Notes under the pieces: generated by a model
What the model was told of the DNA's origin: nothing
Seen by the model: only the letters and a program-made list of their open reading frames with translations
Databases searched by the model: none
Translations under genes and position numbers: made by a program
Part shown: piece after piece, positions 24,798 to 30,843 of the stretch
Layout: every line of letters begins with the position of its first letter
How positions within the stretch are numbered: position 1 is the first letter of the stretch
Source of the DNA: a virus
Strand: one strand, 5' to 3'
DNA: 42,916 nt
Virus record (IMG/VR): IMGVR_UViG_3300032163_000032
Span: 1-42,916 of that record

Positions 24798-25197
24798 CAG
24801 CTACCTCAGCATCTACTACAGCTTCGACCGCTTCAAGGGTCTCTTTCTTTCCATCCCCGAAGACAAAGATCACGGATCGACGCTCCACTTCGAGCTCAGT
24901 CTTTTTGGGGAACAGGGTAGGAAGAACCCGGTAGCAAAATTCAAGGAAGCGTTTATCAGCAATGGCGGCCCTTTCTCGCGATTCCTTTGTTTTCCCCTGT
25001 TTCTTTTCCTCGATCAATCGAACGAGTCTGGGGAGCCCCCCTGCCATCAGGAACGCCCGGAAGTATGATTCCTTTACATCCGCAGACTTAGAGACCAGCT
25101 CCCCGGTCTTACCCGAACGAACCTTAGCAAGTTTATCCTTTTTCTCGTCCGGGACCCGGATGGGGGTTTCTTCTTTGATTTTAGGTACATTGGTCAT
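24790..25197 (-). CDS. Probable terminase small subunit
   Basis: 135 aa, charged and helical. The helix AFLMAGGLPRLVRLIEEKK, then RAAIADKRFLEFCYRVLPTLFPKK and a V-I-F-V-F-G-D-G segment near residue 110, resembles the C-terminal half of TerS-like proteins that recruit the large subunit. The classical N-terminal HTH is not clear. The assignment rests on these weak features and on its place at the head of the packaging-lysis-head block. It overlaps the upstream gene by 4 bp (ATGA) and the downstream gene by 8 bp. Confidence 0.5.
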   Translation of the reverse strand: MTNVPKIKEETPIRVPDEKKDKLAKVRSGKTGELVSKSADVKESYFRAFLMAGGLPRLVRLIEEKKQGKTKESRERAAIADKRFLEFCYRVLPTLFPKKTELEVERRSVIFVFGDGKKETLEAVEAVVDAEVAGD

Positions 25198-25388
25198 AAG
25201 GATAGGTCTGCGTCCACAAACTCTTTATAACATTCCTTACAAAGAACGGTATCCACTACATCATCGTCTAACATTACCCGACAACCCTTGAGATCGCAGA
25301 TACCACATTTAGTGTCTTCCTCGTCAATGTAGCCACGCTCAACGGCCTTTTTAACCGACAGGATGCCGTATCCGCATATTGTCTTCAC
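25194..25388 (-). CDS. Small four-cysteine zinc-finger protein
   Basis: 64 aa from GTG at 25388, chosen because the frame further upstream lies within the HTH gene; no strong RBS is seen, so the start is uncertain. Contains CGICDLKGC and, 15 residues on, VLCKECYKEF, a treble-clef-like zinc finger. The stop overlaps the next ATG by 4 bp, supporting expression. Unknown function; position between an HTH protein and the small terminase suggests DNA binding. Confidence 0.5.
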   Translation of the reverse strand: MKTICGYGILSVKKAVERGYIDEEDTKCGICDLKGCRVMLDDDVVDTVLCKECYKEFVDADLSL

Positions 25389-25407
25389 ACTTTTAGGAGA
25401 AATAAGC

Positions 25408-25734
25408 CTATTTTTTGATTTTCTTGCGAATCCTGTTGATACGTTTTTGGAGGGCATTAGTTGTAATATTAAGTAGTTGGCAGATTTCCTTGCGTGAATA
25501 TCCTGTGGACAAAAGTGAGCCCACTGCAATTTCTCCTGGGCTTAACTGAGAATATGACCGCCTTAACCGTTCCCTGGCCTCGTCCGTCTTCAAAATGGTT
25601 GGCCAGGGTTTCCCGTATGTGGGGTCCCCGATTGTAAGCTCCTGTAGGTATTTCCAGTCCTGACTTGCATATTCCTCCGCCTCTTCGCACAACTCGGTAC
25701 ATGAGTTTTTCTTTAAACATTCGTTACATAGCAT
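25408..25734 (-). CDS. HTH protein of LuxR/sigma-70 region 4 type with N-terminal Cys cluster
   Basis: 108 aa. N-terminal cysteines (MLCNECLKKNSCTELC) probably bind zinc. The C-terminal half, LSPGEIAVGSLLSTGYSRKEI then LLNITTNALQKRINRIRKKI, is a typical four-helix LuxR/region-4 DNA-binding unit. Such proteins at the start of phage packaging genes act as late-gene activators or recognise packaging sites; which applies here is unknown. AAAGGA lies 13 bases before the ATG. Confidence 0.7.
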   Translation of the reverse strand: MLCNECLKKNSCTELCEEAEEYASQDWKYLQELTIGDPTYGKPWPTILKTDEARERLRRSYSQLSPGEIAVGSLLSTGYSRKEICQLLNITTNALQKRINRIRKKIKK

Positions 25735-25766
25735 GACAGTAATTTATCCTTTCGTGTAAATTTGGG

Positions 25767-26288
25767 TTAAATTTTTTCTGGCATATCAGTGCAATGCCGG
25801 ATCCTGTGGCAAATTGCACACAAGAGAATACACTTGTCCAATTCTAATGCGATTACCGGAAATGGTACTCCACGATTAATAAGTTTCTGTATTTTCTTAC
25901 TGCTACCCGGTATAACGTGGTGAAAATCAAAAGCAATCTGAGGTTCGGTTAGTCCACAATCAACACATTTTCCACCAAGATATTGAATTGCCCTTTTTCT
26001 TATAATAAAATTTGGCAGACTATCGGGATATCTCTTGGAACTGGCATTACGGGAAAATCCACCGTGTGATATTGAATACTTATAATTATAATCTTTTTTA
26101 TATCCGGGATGTCTTACCTCCCAGGCTCGATTTCGTGCATAAATTTCTTCCCGGTGATTCCCTATATATACCGCCTGAACCTCTTGAATATGCTGCTTAT
26201 TATCTTCCCAGTACCTATGTCTGCGTTCTTTTTCGTCAGCCATTATTTTTTGTTCTATTTTCCGGGACAAGAATTTCACGTAAGCCAT
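25767..26288 (-). CDS. HNH endonuclease, second copy
   Basis: 173 aa. A basic helical N-terminus (IEQKIMADEKERRHRYW) is followed by GGKCVDCGLTEPQIAFDFHH, a K-L helix and CILLCAICHRIRH, giving C-x2-C...HH...C-x2-C-H: a zinc-stapled HNH nuclease. It lies between the palindrome-rich non-coding region and the HTH/terminase block, with no Shine-Dalgarno at either candidate ATG. Podovirus HNH proteins near terminase genes can help large-terminase cleavage, so either that role or homing is possible. Confidence 0.82.
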   Translation of the reverse strand: MAYVKFLSRKIEQKIMADEKERRHRYWEDNKQHIQEVQAVYIGNHREEIYARNRAWEVRHPGYKKDYNYKYSISHGGFSRNASSKRYPDSLPNFIIRKRAIQYLGGKCVDCGLTEPQIAFDFHHVIPGSSKKIQKLINRGVPFPVIALELDKCILLCAICHRIRHCTDMPEKI

Positions 26289-26421
26289 TGTATTTTAAAA
26301 AATTTGCCGACCCTTAGATCGCCACGCCTCCGTCGCCAAGATTTTGGGGTATCCCCCCTCGAAACCGGTAAGGAATCCATTTTTTCGCTGGTACACTTGA
26401 TTGCAGACCAAGTGCACTGAC

Positions 26422-26476
26422 CAATGATATCAATGGGTTAGCTTGTGAGTTAGATAAATAGTTAGACAATGATATC
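26422..26476. repeat. Pair of CAATGATATC direct repeats
   Basis: Two identical 10-mers start 45 bp apart (26422 and 26467). The first lies in CCAATGATATCAATGG, which is palindromic at 14 of 16 positions. Such spacing and symmetry suit binding sites of a dimeric protein. Confidence 0.55.
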
Positions 26477-26496
26477 CAATCCATGTATTTCCTACT

Positions 26497-26510
26497 ATTC
26501 CCATGGGAAT
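26497..26510. repeat. Perfect 14-bp palindrome
   Basis: ATTCCCATGGGAAT reads the same on both strands and is followed after 2 bp by TATTAATA. No spacer is left for an RNA hairpin loop, so it is more likely a DNA-binding site than an RNA element. Confidence 0.6.
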
Positions 26511-26722
26511 TGTATTAATAGTATGCGTTCACGTTAACGCAATCCGCAGCACTACACCTTGTTTGCGACACATATTTACGACATACACTACATCTTGTGG
26601 TTTGGTACATTGTGCACCATATCACAAGCGTGGCGCACTGGTATTCGTTCGTTGAATCAATCCGCATTATAGATTGACTTAGATTATTCATACTCATTCT
26701 CAATGGTTTGATCTTGACTTAA

Positions 26723-26750
26723 GCTCCCTGCAGTACACACGTAAGGGAGC
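26723..26750. repeat. 7-bp inverted repeat, hairpin-forming
   Basis: GCTCCCT (26723-26729) and AGGGAGC (26744-26750) flank 14 bases. There is no U-run on the 3' side in either direction, so it is not a classical terminator. It may be a protein-binding site or part of an origin. Confidence 0.5.
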
Positions 26751-26833
26751 GATAAAAGACTTGGGTTATTTGTTTTGTTTTTCATTGGTTTTATTAGTAG
26801 GTATGTTTTAATTCACTTAACTCTTAAAACTTA

Positions 26834-26846
26834 TGCCAAGTTGGCA
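26834..26846. promoter_or_regulatory. 13-bp palindrome TGCCAAGTTGGCA
   Basis: Perfect dyad around a single base, preceded by TA, just downstream of the winged-helix gene. The half-site TATGCCAA recurs at 29887, 30829 and 30849, with CATGCCAA at 29768 and 29898. Candidate operator of a phage regulator; it could also form a weak 5-bp hairpin in leftward RNA. Confidence 0.45.
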
Positions 26847-26851
26847 CTACC

Positions 26852-27160
26852 TTATTGGGGTCCAGTCACCCGATAGTAATTGCGCCTTGTTACTTGACCA
26901 TACTGGTTAGATATGGCCTTGGTCTCGATTTGGATAAACCCGCCCGCAGCCAACTGTCTCAATGCCCTTTGGGTAGTCCGGTATGACAATCCCGTATTAT
27001 TGGCTATTGTCTTAATCCATAGCTTACCAGTGTCGATATACTTCCAAAACAAGAGATATTGGTAAACTAACTTAGAATGTGATTTTAGATGCTTGGATTG
27101 CATTACACAAACTGGTAATTTATAATAGAATACGTTCTTCATATTCATATTATAACACAT
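26852..27160 (-). CDS. Winged-helix (HTH_36-like) DNA-binding protein
   Basis: 102 aa from the ATG at 27160; ATGs at 27148 and 27142 are alternatives and none has a Shine-Dalgarno. The sequence HSKLVYQYLLFWKYID, then GKLWIKTIANNTGLSYRTTQ and RALRQLAAGGFIQIE, is a winged-helix unit like those in replication initiators and small phage regulators. It stands alone between an intrinsic terminator upstream and the palindrome-rich region downstream. It could bind the nearby palindromes as initiator or regulator, which is inference from adjacency. Confidence 0.72.
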   Translation of the reverse strand: MCYNMNMKNVFYYKLPVCVMQSKHLKSHSKLVYQYLLFWKYIDTGKLWIKTIANNTGLSYRTTQRALRQLAAGGFIQIETKAISNQYGQVTRRNYYRVTGPQ

Positions 27161-27183
27161 TTAAATAGATTTTTTACGGGTAT

Positions 27184-27211
27184 TTTATATAATTAGGTAA
27201 GGGTAAGACAA
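27184..27211 (-). promoter_or_regulatory. Possible leftward promoter for the winged-helix gene
   Basis: On the minus strand TTGTCT (27206-27211) and TATAAA (27184-27189) are 16 bp apart. It lies just past the terminator and 24 bp before the first ATG. Both boxes are only fair matches to sigma-70 consensus. Confidence 0.4.
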
Positions 27212-27221
27212 GGGGTAGGCA

Positions 27222-27263
27222 ATAAAAAGGGGTTTAAACCCCATTGGAAGCGATTTAAACCCC
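27222..27263 (-). terminator. Intrinsic terminator ending the early leftward operon
   Basis: In leftward RNA GGGGTTTAAA (27263-27254) can pair with TTTAAACCCC (27238-27229), directly followed by TTTTTATT. The 3' arm is also part of a perfect 14-bp palindrome (27229-27242), so two alternative stems exist. It lies 20 bp after the stop of the 42-aa gene. Confidence 0.85.
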
Positions 27264-27283
27264 ATACATGAGGGATGCGGAAC

Positions 27284-27412
27284 TCAGTTTGAGCTAACTG
27301 CGGTCACTTCATATCCCAATTCAAACCAATTTCGAGCTATTTCAGCGCTGCGGGTATCAAACAGCCAGTTCGCTCCGTCTTCTGTTTTGGTATGTATGCT
27401 GTAAATTATCAT
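27284..27412 (-). CDS. 42-aa hypothetical protein, last gene before the terminator
   Basis: Begins MIIYSIHTKTEDGANWLFDT and continues with a helix (AEIARNWFELGYEVTAVSSN). AGGTGG lies 9 bases upstream of the ATG. The pattern, a beta strand then a short alpha-beta unit, is soluble and plausible. No family recognised. Its stop is 20 bp before the hairpin that ends the transcript, which supports it as a real terminal gene. Confidence 0.6.
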   Translation of the reverse strand: MIIYSIHTKTEDGANWLFDTRSAEIARNWFELGYEVTAVSSN

Positions 27413-27456
27413 CTTTTATCACCACCTTTATATAAACGTGTAAATTACGGATAAAA

Positions 27457-28359
27457 CTAATCAACGCGGCCCACTCCAACACTCAAAACATGGTTCGATT
27501 CGATTGCCATAAACCATTGCCTAGATTTCCCGTTTAGGGACAACCTAAGCATCCGATGATCTCCGTTCGTATGGCGTACGGTTCCCCTTACCAATTCGGG
27601 ATAGCCCAAATTAAACCCGTATTCAGTAGCGTAATGATGGGGTTGAAGTTCCTTATTTCGATTTCTGAGAAATTCGACAGGAGCTAATCTCTGCTTTTCT
27701 GGTTTGTCTTCGTATAATTTGGTTTCATTATTCCATATACGAATATATTTGGTTTCTTTTTCCATTCCCTTTTGAATACTGCTTTTTATCGGTTTGCTAT
27801 CGACTGGAATAAAAAACCATTCACCTTGTCTTAGGTAGTCGATACCTTCGACTTTGTTTAGGCATATGGTTGGTTTAAGGGAATCAAACGCTTGTTCGAT
27901 TTTCCATGCAGGTTCTGGCAATTCGCTTGCAAAATAGTTGTTGTTATCCATTGAAGCTAAATAGCACTTTCCGTTGTCAGGGTTAGCCATGACTAAGGAT
28001 GCGGGCCTTCGTTCTTCGATAGTTTTAACCTCACCATCTTTGTCTTTATATTCCCTTGTTTCCCAAACCTCTTTAGCCTGATCTATGATCTTTACAGTTC
28101 CATGATCAAGGCGAAGACTTCGAAGGATGCTGAATGGGATTAGAAAATTGGCATGGCGGGAGCATATAGATTGATGATGCGATGTTGTCATACTGTAATG
28201 GTCAGCGTTCATCAAAAAACCATCCGGTCTCCTGACCAATAAGGGGAAGTGATACCCAAAGTCATAAAGAATATTCCCCTCAATAAACATGCGACACGCT
28301 TTTCCCTTTGTGGCTCCCTTAACAAACTTCTCAATTATCTTGCCATTGCTCATACTCAT
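27457..28359 (-). CDS. Conserved-looking hypothetical protein, 300 aa
   Basis: AGGGGG lies 9 bases before the ATG. The protein has a YDFGYHFPLLVRRPDGFLMN segment, then DHYSMTTSHHQSICSRHA, a histidine-rich block near residues 53-69. A V-K-I-I-D/W-E-T-R-E-Y segment follows, and the C-terminus has LVRGTVRHTNGDHRMLRLSL and WFMAIESNHVLSVGV. The H-Y-S-x-T-T-S-x-H-Q-S motif recalls uncharacterised proteins of phages and plasmids, but I know no function. It has no membrane segment. It lies downstream of a row of small zinc-finger-like genes in the early operon. Confidence 0.65.
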   Translation of the reverse strand: MSMSNGKIIEKFVKGATKGKACRMFIEGNILYDFGYHFPLLVRRPDGFLMNADHYSMTTSHHQSICSRHANFLIPFSILRSLRLDHGTVKIIDQAKEVWETREYKDKDGEVKTIEERRPASLVMANPDNGKCYLASMDNNNYFASELPEPAWKIEQAFDSLKPTICLNKVEGIDYLRQGEWFFIPVDSKPIKSSIQKGMEKETKYIRIWNNETKLYEDKPEKQRLAPVEFLRNRNKELQPHHYATEYGFNLGYPELVRGTVRHTNGDHRMLRLSLNGKSRQWFMAIESNHVLSVGVGRVD

Positions 28360-28372
28360 GGTTTTTGACCCC

Positions 28373-28525
28373 CTATTTTGTTATTTGGAGTTTAGAAAAA
28401 AACTTAAAACAATATTTGCAATATCTTTTTCTATTGCCATGTATATTTATTGCACTCTTAATTGCCTTGTTACCACATGAACAAAAACAACATTTAACTC
28501 CCCTTATCAAATATAGGTATTTCAT
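28373..28525 (-). CDS. 50-aa cysteine-rich zinc-finger-like protein
   Basis: AGGGG lies 5 bases before the ATG, embedded in the end of the preceding gene (gap of 2 bp). It contains VKCCFCSCGNKAIKS and, after a basic stretch, RYCKYCFKFF, so two cysteine knuckles as in treble-clef or HNH-like zinc fingers. Basic overall. No family recognised. The strong RBS and close fit with both neighbours support it. Confidence 0.65.
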   Translation of the reverse strand: MKYLYLIRGVKCCFCSCGNKAIKSAINIHGNRKRYCKYCFKFFSKLQITK

Positions 28526-28527
28526 AC

Positions 28528-28731
28528 TTACCCCTCTGTTTTATTTAATCTTTTAATAACCTCTTCTGCACCACACCTATAAAGACATACACAAACCAAT
28601 TCGTTTCGTTCGTAAACCGCAAATGTCGGTTTAGTGGTGTTGTAAAAATGGTCAAGTGTGAAACGTCCGATTGTTACGGGTAACTTAGGTCGTTTGTGTT
28701 TAAGCGTTTTTATGGATGTGAAAGTTATCAT
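28528..28731 (-). CDS. 67-aa hypothetical protein
   Basis: Soluble, basic, mostly beta: MITFTSIKTLKHKRPKLPVT, then TFAVYERNELVCVCLYRCGA and a short helix EEVIKRLNKTEG. Its ATG overlaps the preceding stop by 4 bp (ATGA). Three cysteines lie close together (V-C-V-C-L-Y-R-C). The amphipathic beta-strand followed by a helix is common in small phage anti-host proteins. No family recognised. Confidence 0.6.
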   Translation of the reverse strand: MITFTSIKTLKHKRPKLPVTIGRFTLDHFYNTTKPTFAVYERNELVCVCLYRCGAEEVIKRLNKTEG

Positions 28732-28967
28732 TCTACCACTCCTATAATATACGGTATCTCTCTCTCTGTTGGCTGATACCTATCAGGGTTAATCCAAATC
28801 CGGGTATTGCAAGCATCCATAATCTCTTTATCCATGCGTGTCTGAATCGCTAACCACTCCTCATGTGTGATGGTAAATACTTCCGTTTGCTCCACTTCGT
28901 TTATATCTTCCGGTTCGATGGAGCCATACTTATTGATATTTTGAAAAAGATTGGTTTCAATATTCAT
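28728..28967 (-). CDS. 79-aa acidic hypothetical protein
   Basis: Start at 28967 (MNIETN) is chosen because AAAGGA lies upstream and the ATG overlaps the preceding stop by 4 bp; the longer frame to 29048 would lie inside that gene. Acidic: SIEPEDINEVEQTEVFTITH, then EEWLAIQTRMDKEIMDAC and a C-terminal IPYIIGVVE. It overlaps the following gene by 4 bp. No known family recognised; an early-expressed acidic protein could bind a host factor, which is speculation. Confidence 0.6.
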   Translation of the reverse strand: MNIETNLFQNINKYGSIEPEDINEVEQTEVFTITHEEWLAIQTRMDKEIMDACNTRIWINPDRYQPTEREIPYIIGVVE

Positions 28968-29146
28968 AGGGCTAATTCCTTTCCATGGCATAATCCCGCT
29001 TCGATCAACGCTGTAGCTATACGGCCATAATGACCCTGTAATACCCATACTGCCCCATCGTTTATTAACTCTTGAAAAAGGATAACGATCTCCTCTTGGT
29101 TTAACTCCCCATCTTCATACAGCATAATTTTAGTTACGTTTATCAT
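28964..29146 (-). CDS. DUF7417-like small phage protein
   Basis: 60 aa. The pattern MLYEDGELNQEEIVILFQEL followed by GAVWVLQGHYGRIA and ALIEAGLC is that of the DUF7417 family, found in many phages ('YEDGEL...LFQ.L.....W.LQG.YGR.A..LI..G'). Function unknown. The N-terminus overlaps the upstream gene by 17 bp and the stop overlaps the downstream ATG by 4 bp. Confidence 0.8.
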   Translation of the reverse strand: MINVTKIMLYEDGELNQEEIVILFQELINDGAVWVLQGHYGRIATALIEAGLCHGKELAL

Positions 29147-29309
29147 TTAATCTACACTTATGACTATCAGGGTTAACCTGAATTAATTTTTTACATCCCA
29201 ATTTGATACAGACCAACACATTAATTTTAGGTTTACTCTTGCGCTTATTACAAATTAAATACTGACTACCGATGACGTACTCTGTAATGTTATTCATTTG
29301 TGTTTGCAT
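29130..29309 (-). CDS. 59-aa small basic cysteine-containing protein
   Basis: Starts MQTQMNNITEYVIGSQYLIC, then a basic stretch NKRKSKPKINVLVCIKLGCK and ends with NPDSHKCRLNDKRN. Four cysteines (C-x16-C-x4-C-x11-C) could hold one zinc. RBS is weak (AGGAT). It overlaps the DUF7417 gene by 17 bp. No family recognised. Confidence 0.5.
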   Translation of the reverse strand: MQTQMNNITEYVIGSQYLICNKRKSKPKINVLVCIKLGCKKLIQVNPDSHKCRLNDKRN

Positions 29310-29355
29310 TTTTATATATCCTATCTATTCGGATAAATTAAGGTTAAAAAAATAA

Positions 29356-29505
29356 TTAGTCTTTTTGCAACTTTTCTAAAACCTGACTTAAACTAAAATG
29401 TTGTTCGCAAACCGGACAAATAATTTCAATATTACCATCTGAAAACATTTTGATATAAATCTTATTTTCTGAACAGTCACATTGAAAAGTAATCGGTTCA
29501 TTCAT
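29356..29505 (-). CDS. 49-aa zinc-ribbon-like protein
   Basis: Two cysteine pairs, FQCDCSENK and IICPVCEQHF, 22 residues apart, with a beta hairpin between (IYIKMFSDGNIEI): a minimal zinc ribbon. Its ATG overlaps the stop of the lipoprotein gene by 4 bp (ATGA). No strong RBS of its own, so expression is likely by coupling. It may modulate host RNA polymerase or another nucleic-acid enzyme; this is inference. Confidence 0.6.
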   Translation of the reverse strand: MNEPITFQCDCSENKIYIKMFSDGNIEIICPVCEQHFSLSQVLEKLQKD

Positions 29506-29711
29506 TTTATATATCCCTTCCTTTCCATGCACTTCTTAGCGATAACATATTGAGTAATAGAGAGAGTCCATGCTCCACGGTTACATGATTGATAGTCTTT
29601 TTGAAATTGCTCTTGTTCGATGGGCTGCCCATCTTGTCTAACCCACCCCTTATTACTCATACAGCCACCCAGGAATAACCCCACCATAATAATGACTAAC
29701 ATTTTTTTCAT
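29502..29711 (-). CDS. Small lipoprotein
   Basis: 69 aa from the ATG at 29711, preceded by GGAGG; the longer frame to 29759 lacks an RBS. The signal peptide MKKMLVIIMVGLFLGGC has a clear lipobox (L-G-G-C). The mature part is SNKGWVRQDGQPIEQEQFQK followed by DYQSCNRGAWTLS and ends KCMERKGYIK; three further cysteines may form disulfides. Small phage lipoproteins expressed outside the lysis block often act in superinfection exclusion, which is a possibility here. Confidence 0.75.
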   Translation of the reverse strand: MKKMLVIIMVGLFLGGCMSNKGWVRQDGQPIEQEQFQKDYQSCNRGAWTLSITQYVIAKKCMERKGYIK

Positions 29712-29909
29712 TTTCTTGACCTCCATTTTAAATTTTGTGTTCATACTATTAATAAGCACGGAAGAATCATGCCAAGTTTTTTGTTACAATCGTAAAAATT
29801 ATCCATTCGTATAATATAATTGAGAAAAATATTTATGGCATACCTTTTGATTTCACAATTAGATTAGAATTTTCTAATCAGATATGTATGCCAAAATCAT
29901 GCCAAACCA

Positions 29910-29940
29910 TTGACAAATAAAATTGGATGTTGCATATATA
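29910..29940 (+). promoter_or_regulatory. Possible rightward promoter within the leftward operon
   Basis: TTGACA (29910-29915) is a perfect -35 box. The -10 is poor: CATATA at 17 bp or TATATA at 19 bp. Transcription would start close to the ATG at 29945 and run against the leftward early genes. A CATGCCAA site ends 4 bp before the -35. Confidence 0.4.
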
Positions 29941-29944
29941 TAAT

Positions 29945-30076
29945 ATGCGAATCATAGCTTGGATATTCATTGTCTGTTTTGGATTCGGTCTGATCTTGCT
30001 TTACGGAGAGCTATTGACGGCAGGGTTTAAATGGTTCAATTCATATCGGAATGGTAGGAAATCGGTCGGGAAGTAA
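29945..30076 (+). CDS. Possible 43-aa single-pass membrane protein, opposite strand
   Basis: Starts MRIIAWIFIVCFGFGLILLY, one strongly hydrophobic helix, then GELLTAGFKWFNSYRNGRKS, a basic tail. No Shine-Dalgarno; the ATG would be at or near the transcript start of the putative promoter at 29910, so leaderless expression would be needed. The composition is what a real small membrane protein would have, but it is the only rightward gene here, so confidence is low. Confidence 0.35.
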   Translation: MRIIAWIFIVCFGFGLILLYGELLTAGFKWFNSYRNGRKSVGK

Positions 30077-30135
30077 TCATATCGAAAAGGTAGGATTTAC
30101 GCATTGGGTACACGCTCATACGTACGTGCGCCCGC

Positions 30136-30166
30136 TTTCACTGGGATTTCAACTTTCACTGGGATT
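30136..30166. repeat. Tandem 13-bp repeat across a stop codon
   Basis: TTTCACTGGGATT occurs at 30136-30148 and 30154-30166 (18-bp period). On the minus strand this is in frame: the first unit encodes NPSES then TGA, and the second unit repeats NPSES beyond the stop of the 74-aa gene. It looks like a recent small duplication. Confidence 0.75.
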
Positions 30167-30373
30167 ACGTTTTTCAGCAGTTGGTGAAAACTCAACATAG
30201 TCCGGTTTTGTTCGGCAAATATACCTGATCGCTCGCTTGGCCCCAGGCGATAACTCCCTAAATCTTTGAAGCTGCGTAATAGACCAATGCTCAGATCGGC
30301 GCACTTTCACTGTTATCGGGGGCTCGTATTGCAAATGGTGTTTCTGCCATATTGGTCGTTTCTGTTTTTTCAT
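30149..30373 (-). CDS. 74-aa basic phage protein
   Basis: MKKQKRPIWQKHHLQYEPPI, then VKVRRSEHWSITQLQRFREL and SPGAKRAIRYICRTKPDYVE. The sequence 'EHWSITQLQRF' before a basic helix recalls a conserved family of small phage proteins, but I cannot name it. The first 83 bp overlap the end of the previous gene in another frame; no strong RBS is seen. The stop lies in a tandem repeat. Confidence 0.55.
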   Translation of the reverse strand: MKKQKRPIWQKHHLQYEPPITVKVRRSEHWSITQLQRFRELSPGAKRAIRYICRTKPDYVEFSPTAEKRNPSES

Positions 30374-30644
30374 GTATTCTGCTCATTTCCCAATGTTCAT
30401 CACAATAATAATGGATTTCTTTATTTGGTCCCGTAATAAACATAGTGGCTGGCGAGCTGCACCCCCACATCTCGCACCGTCTTGGCTGACCATCGAAATC
30501 AACGGGCTCACCGCGTGCCGTAGCCTTTTTCTTGGTTGGCTTTTTTGTTCGTTGCTTTTCTACCGGCTTCATCTCCGGCCACAACCACATTTGATTCTTG
30601 CGTTCAAGGTCTATTAACTTCCTGATTTCTAAATATTTATTCAT
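30291..30644 (-). CDS. 117-aa protein with four-residue zinc-binding motif
   Basis: N-terminal helix MNKYLEIRKLIDLERKNQMW, a lysine-rich linker (KPTKKKATARG), then RRCEMWGCSSPATMF and HYYCDEHWEM: C-x4-C...C-x2-H, a small zinc finger like those in phage endonuclease-associated proteins. It overlaps the previous gene by 8 bp (ATGAATAA); GGAGGGGG lies 10 bases upstream. Function not recognised. Its end overlaps the next gene by 83 bp in another frame, so one C-terminus may be shorter than it appears. Confidence 0.6.
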   Translation of the reverse strand: MNKYLEIRKLIDLERKNQMWLWPEMKPVEKQRTKKPTKKKATARGEPVDFDGQPRRCEMWGCSSPATMFITGPNKEIHYYCDEHWEMSRIHEKTETTNMAETPFAIRAPDNSESAPI

Positions 30645-30816
30645 TGGATGCGAACCCCCTCCAGGTCCTACTCATATATTCTCCAAATTTATCGTATCGT
30701 TCTTGTTTCTTGATTCTCGCTTTCAACTCATAGCTACGAACTATGGTTTTCTCGAACTTGTGTTCGATACCCCTGGTCCCAATGAGTCGTAAATTCATAT
30801 TAGCCAATGGCTGCAT
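30637..30816 (-). CDS. 59-aa basic helical protein
   Basis: AAGGAGG lies 6 bases before the ATG. The product is MQPLANMNLRLIGTRGIEHK followed by FEKTIVRSYELKARIKKQER and ends GEYMSRTWRGFASNE. Strongly basic and helical, likely nucleic-acid binding. It overlaps the next gene by 8 bp. A TATGCCAA motif (30829-30836) directly precedes its ribosome binding site. Confidence 0.6.
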   Translation of the reverse strand: MQPLANMNLRLIGTRGIEHKFEKTIVRSYELKARIKKQERYDKFGEYMSRTWRGFASNE

Positions 30817-30843
30817 TAGATACCTCCTTATGCCAATCCCCCA

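Larger units (their letters stand above)
26289..26851. other. 563-bp non-coding, palindrome-rich region (candidate origin or control region)
   Basis: No convincing gene on either strand. Contents: GGGG-TAT-CCCC near 26345; two copies of CAATGATATC (26422-26431 and 26467-26476), the first inside an imperfect 16-bp palindrome; a perfect 14-bp palindrome (26497-26510); TATTAATA (26513-26520); GCGTT...AACGC near 26524; CTTGTG...CACAAG near 26594-26626; GCTCCCT...AGGGAGC (26723-26750); and a 13-bp palindrome at 26834-26846. It borders a winged-helix gene. An origin of replication and/or the late promoter region are both plausible. Confidence 0.55.
29712..30135. other. Control region with repeated (T/C)ATGCCAA motifs
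   Basis: Apart from a possible 43-aa plus-strand ORF (29945-30076) this stretch holds no gene. It has CATGCCAA at 29768 and 29898, TATGCCAA at 29887, TATGGCATA at 29834-29842, and a sigma-70-like plus-strand -35 box (29910-29915). On the minus strand the motif at 29768 reads TTGGCAT, a near -35 box 16 bp before ATTAAT, upstream of the lipoprotein gene. ACGTACGT near 30118 is a palindrome. Confidence 0.5.

Noticed and set aside
26515-26703. 62-codon open frame on the minus strand with several cysteines (CSVCRKYV)
   Set aside because: No ribosome binding site, lies across palindromes and repeats of the non-coding region, and has unusual composition; the cysteines alone are not enough.
27149-27154. 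Perfect TATAAT (minus) just inside the winged-helix gene start
   Set aside because: No -35 box at 16-18 bp; the TTGTCT/TATAAA pair upstream is the better, though still weak, candidate.
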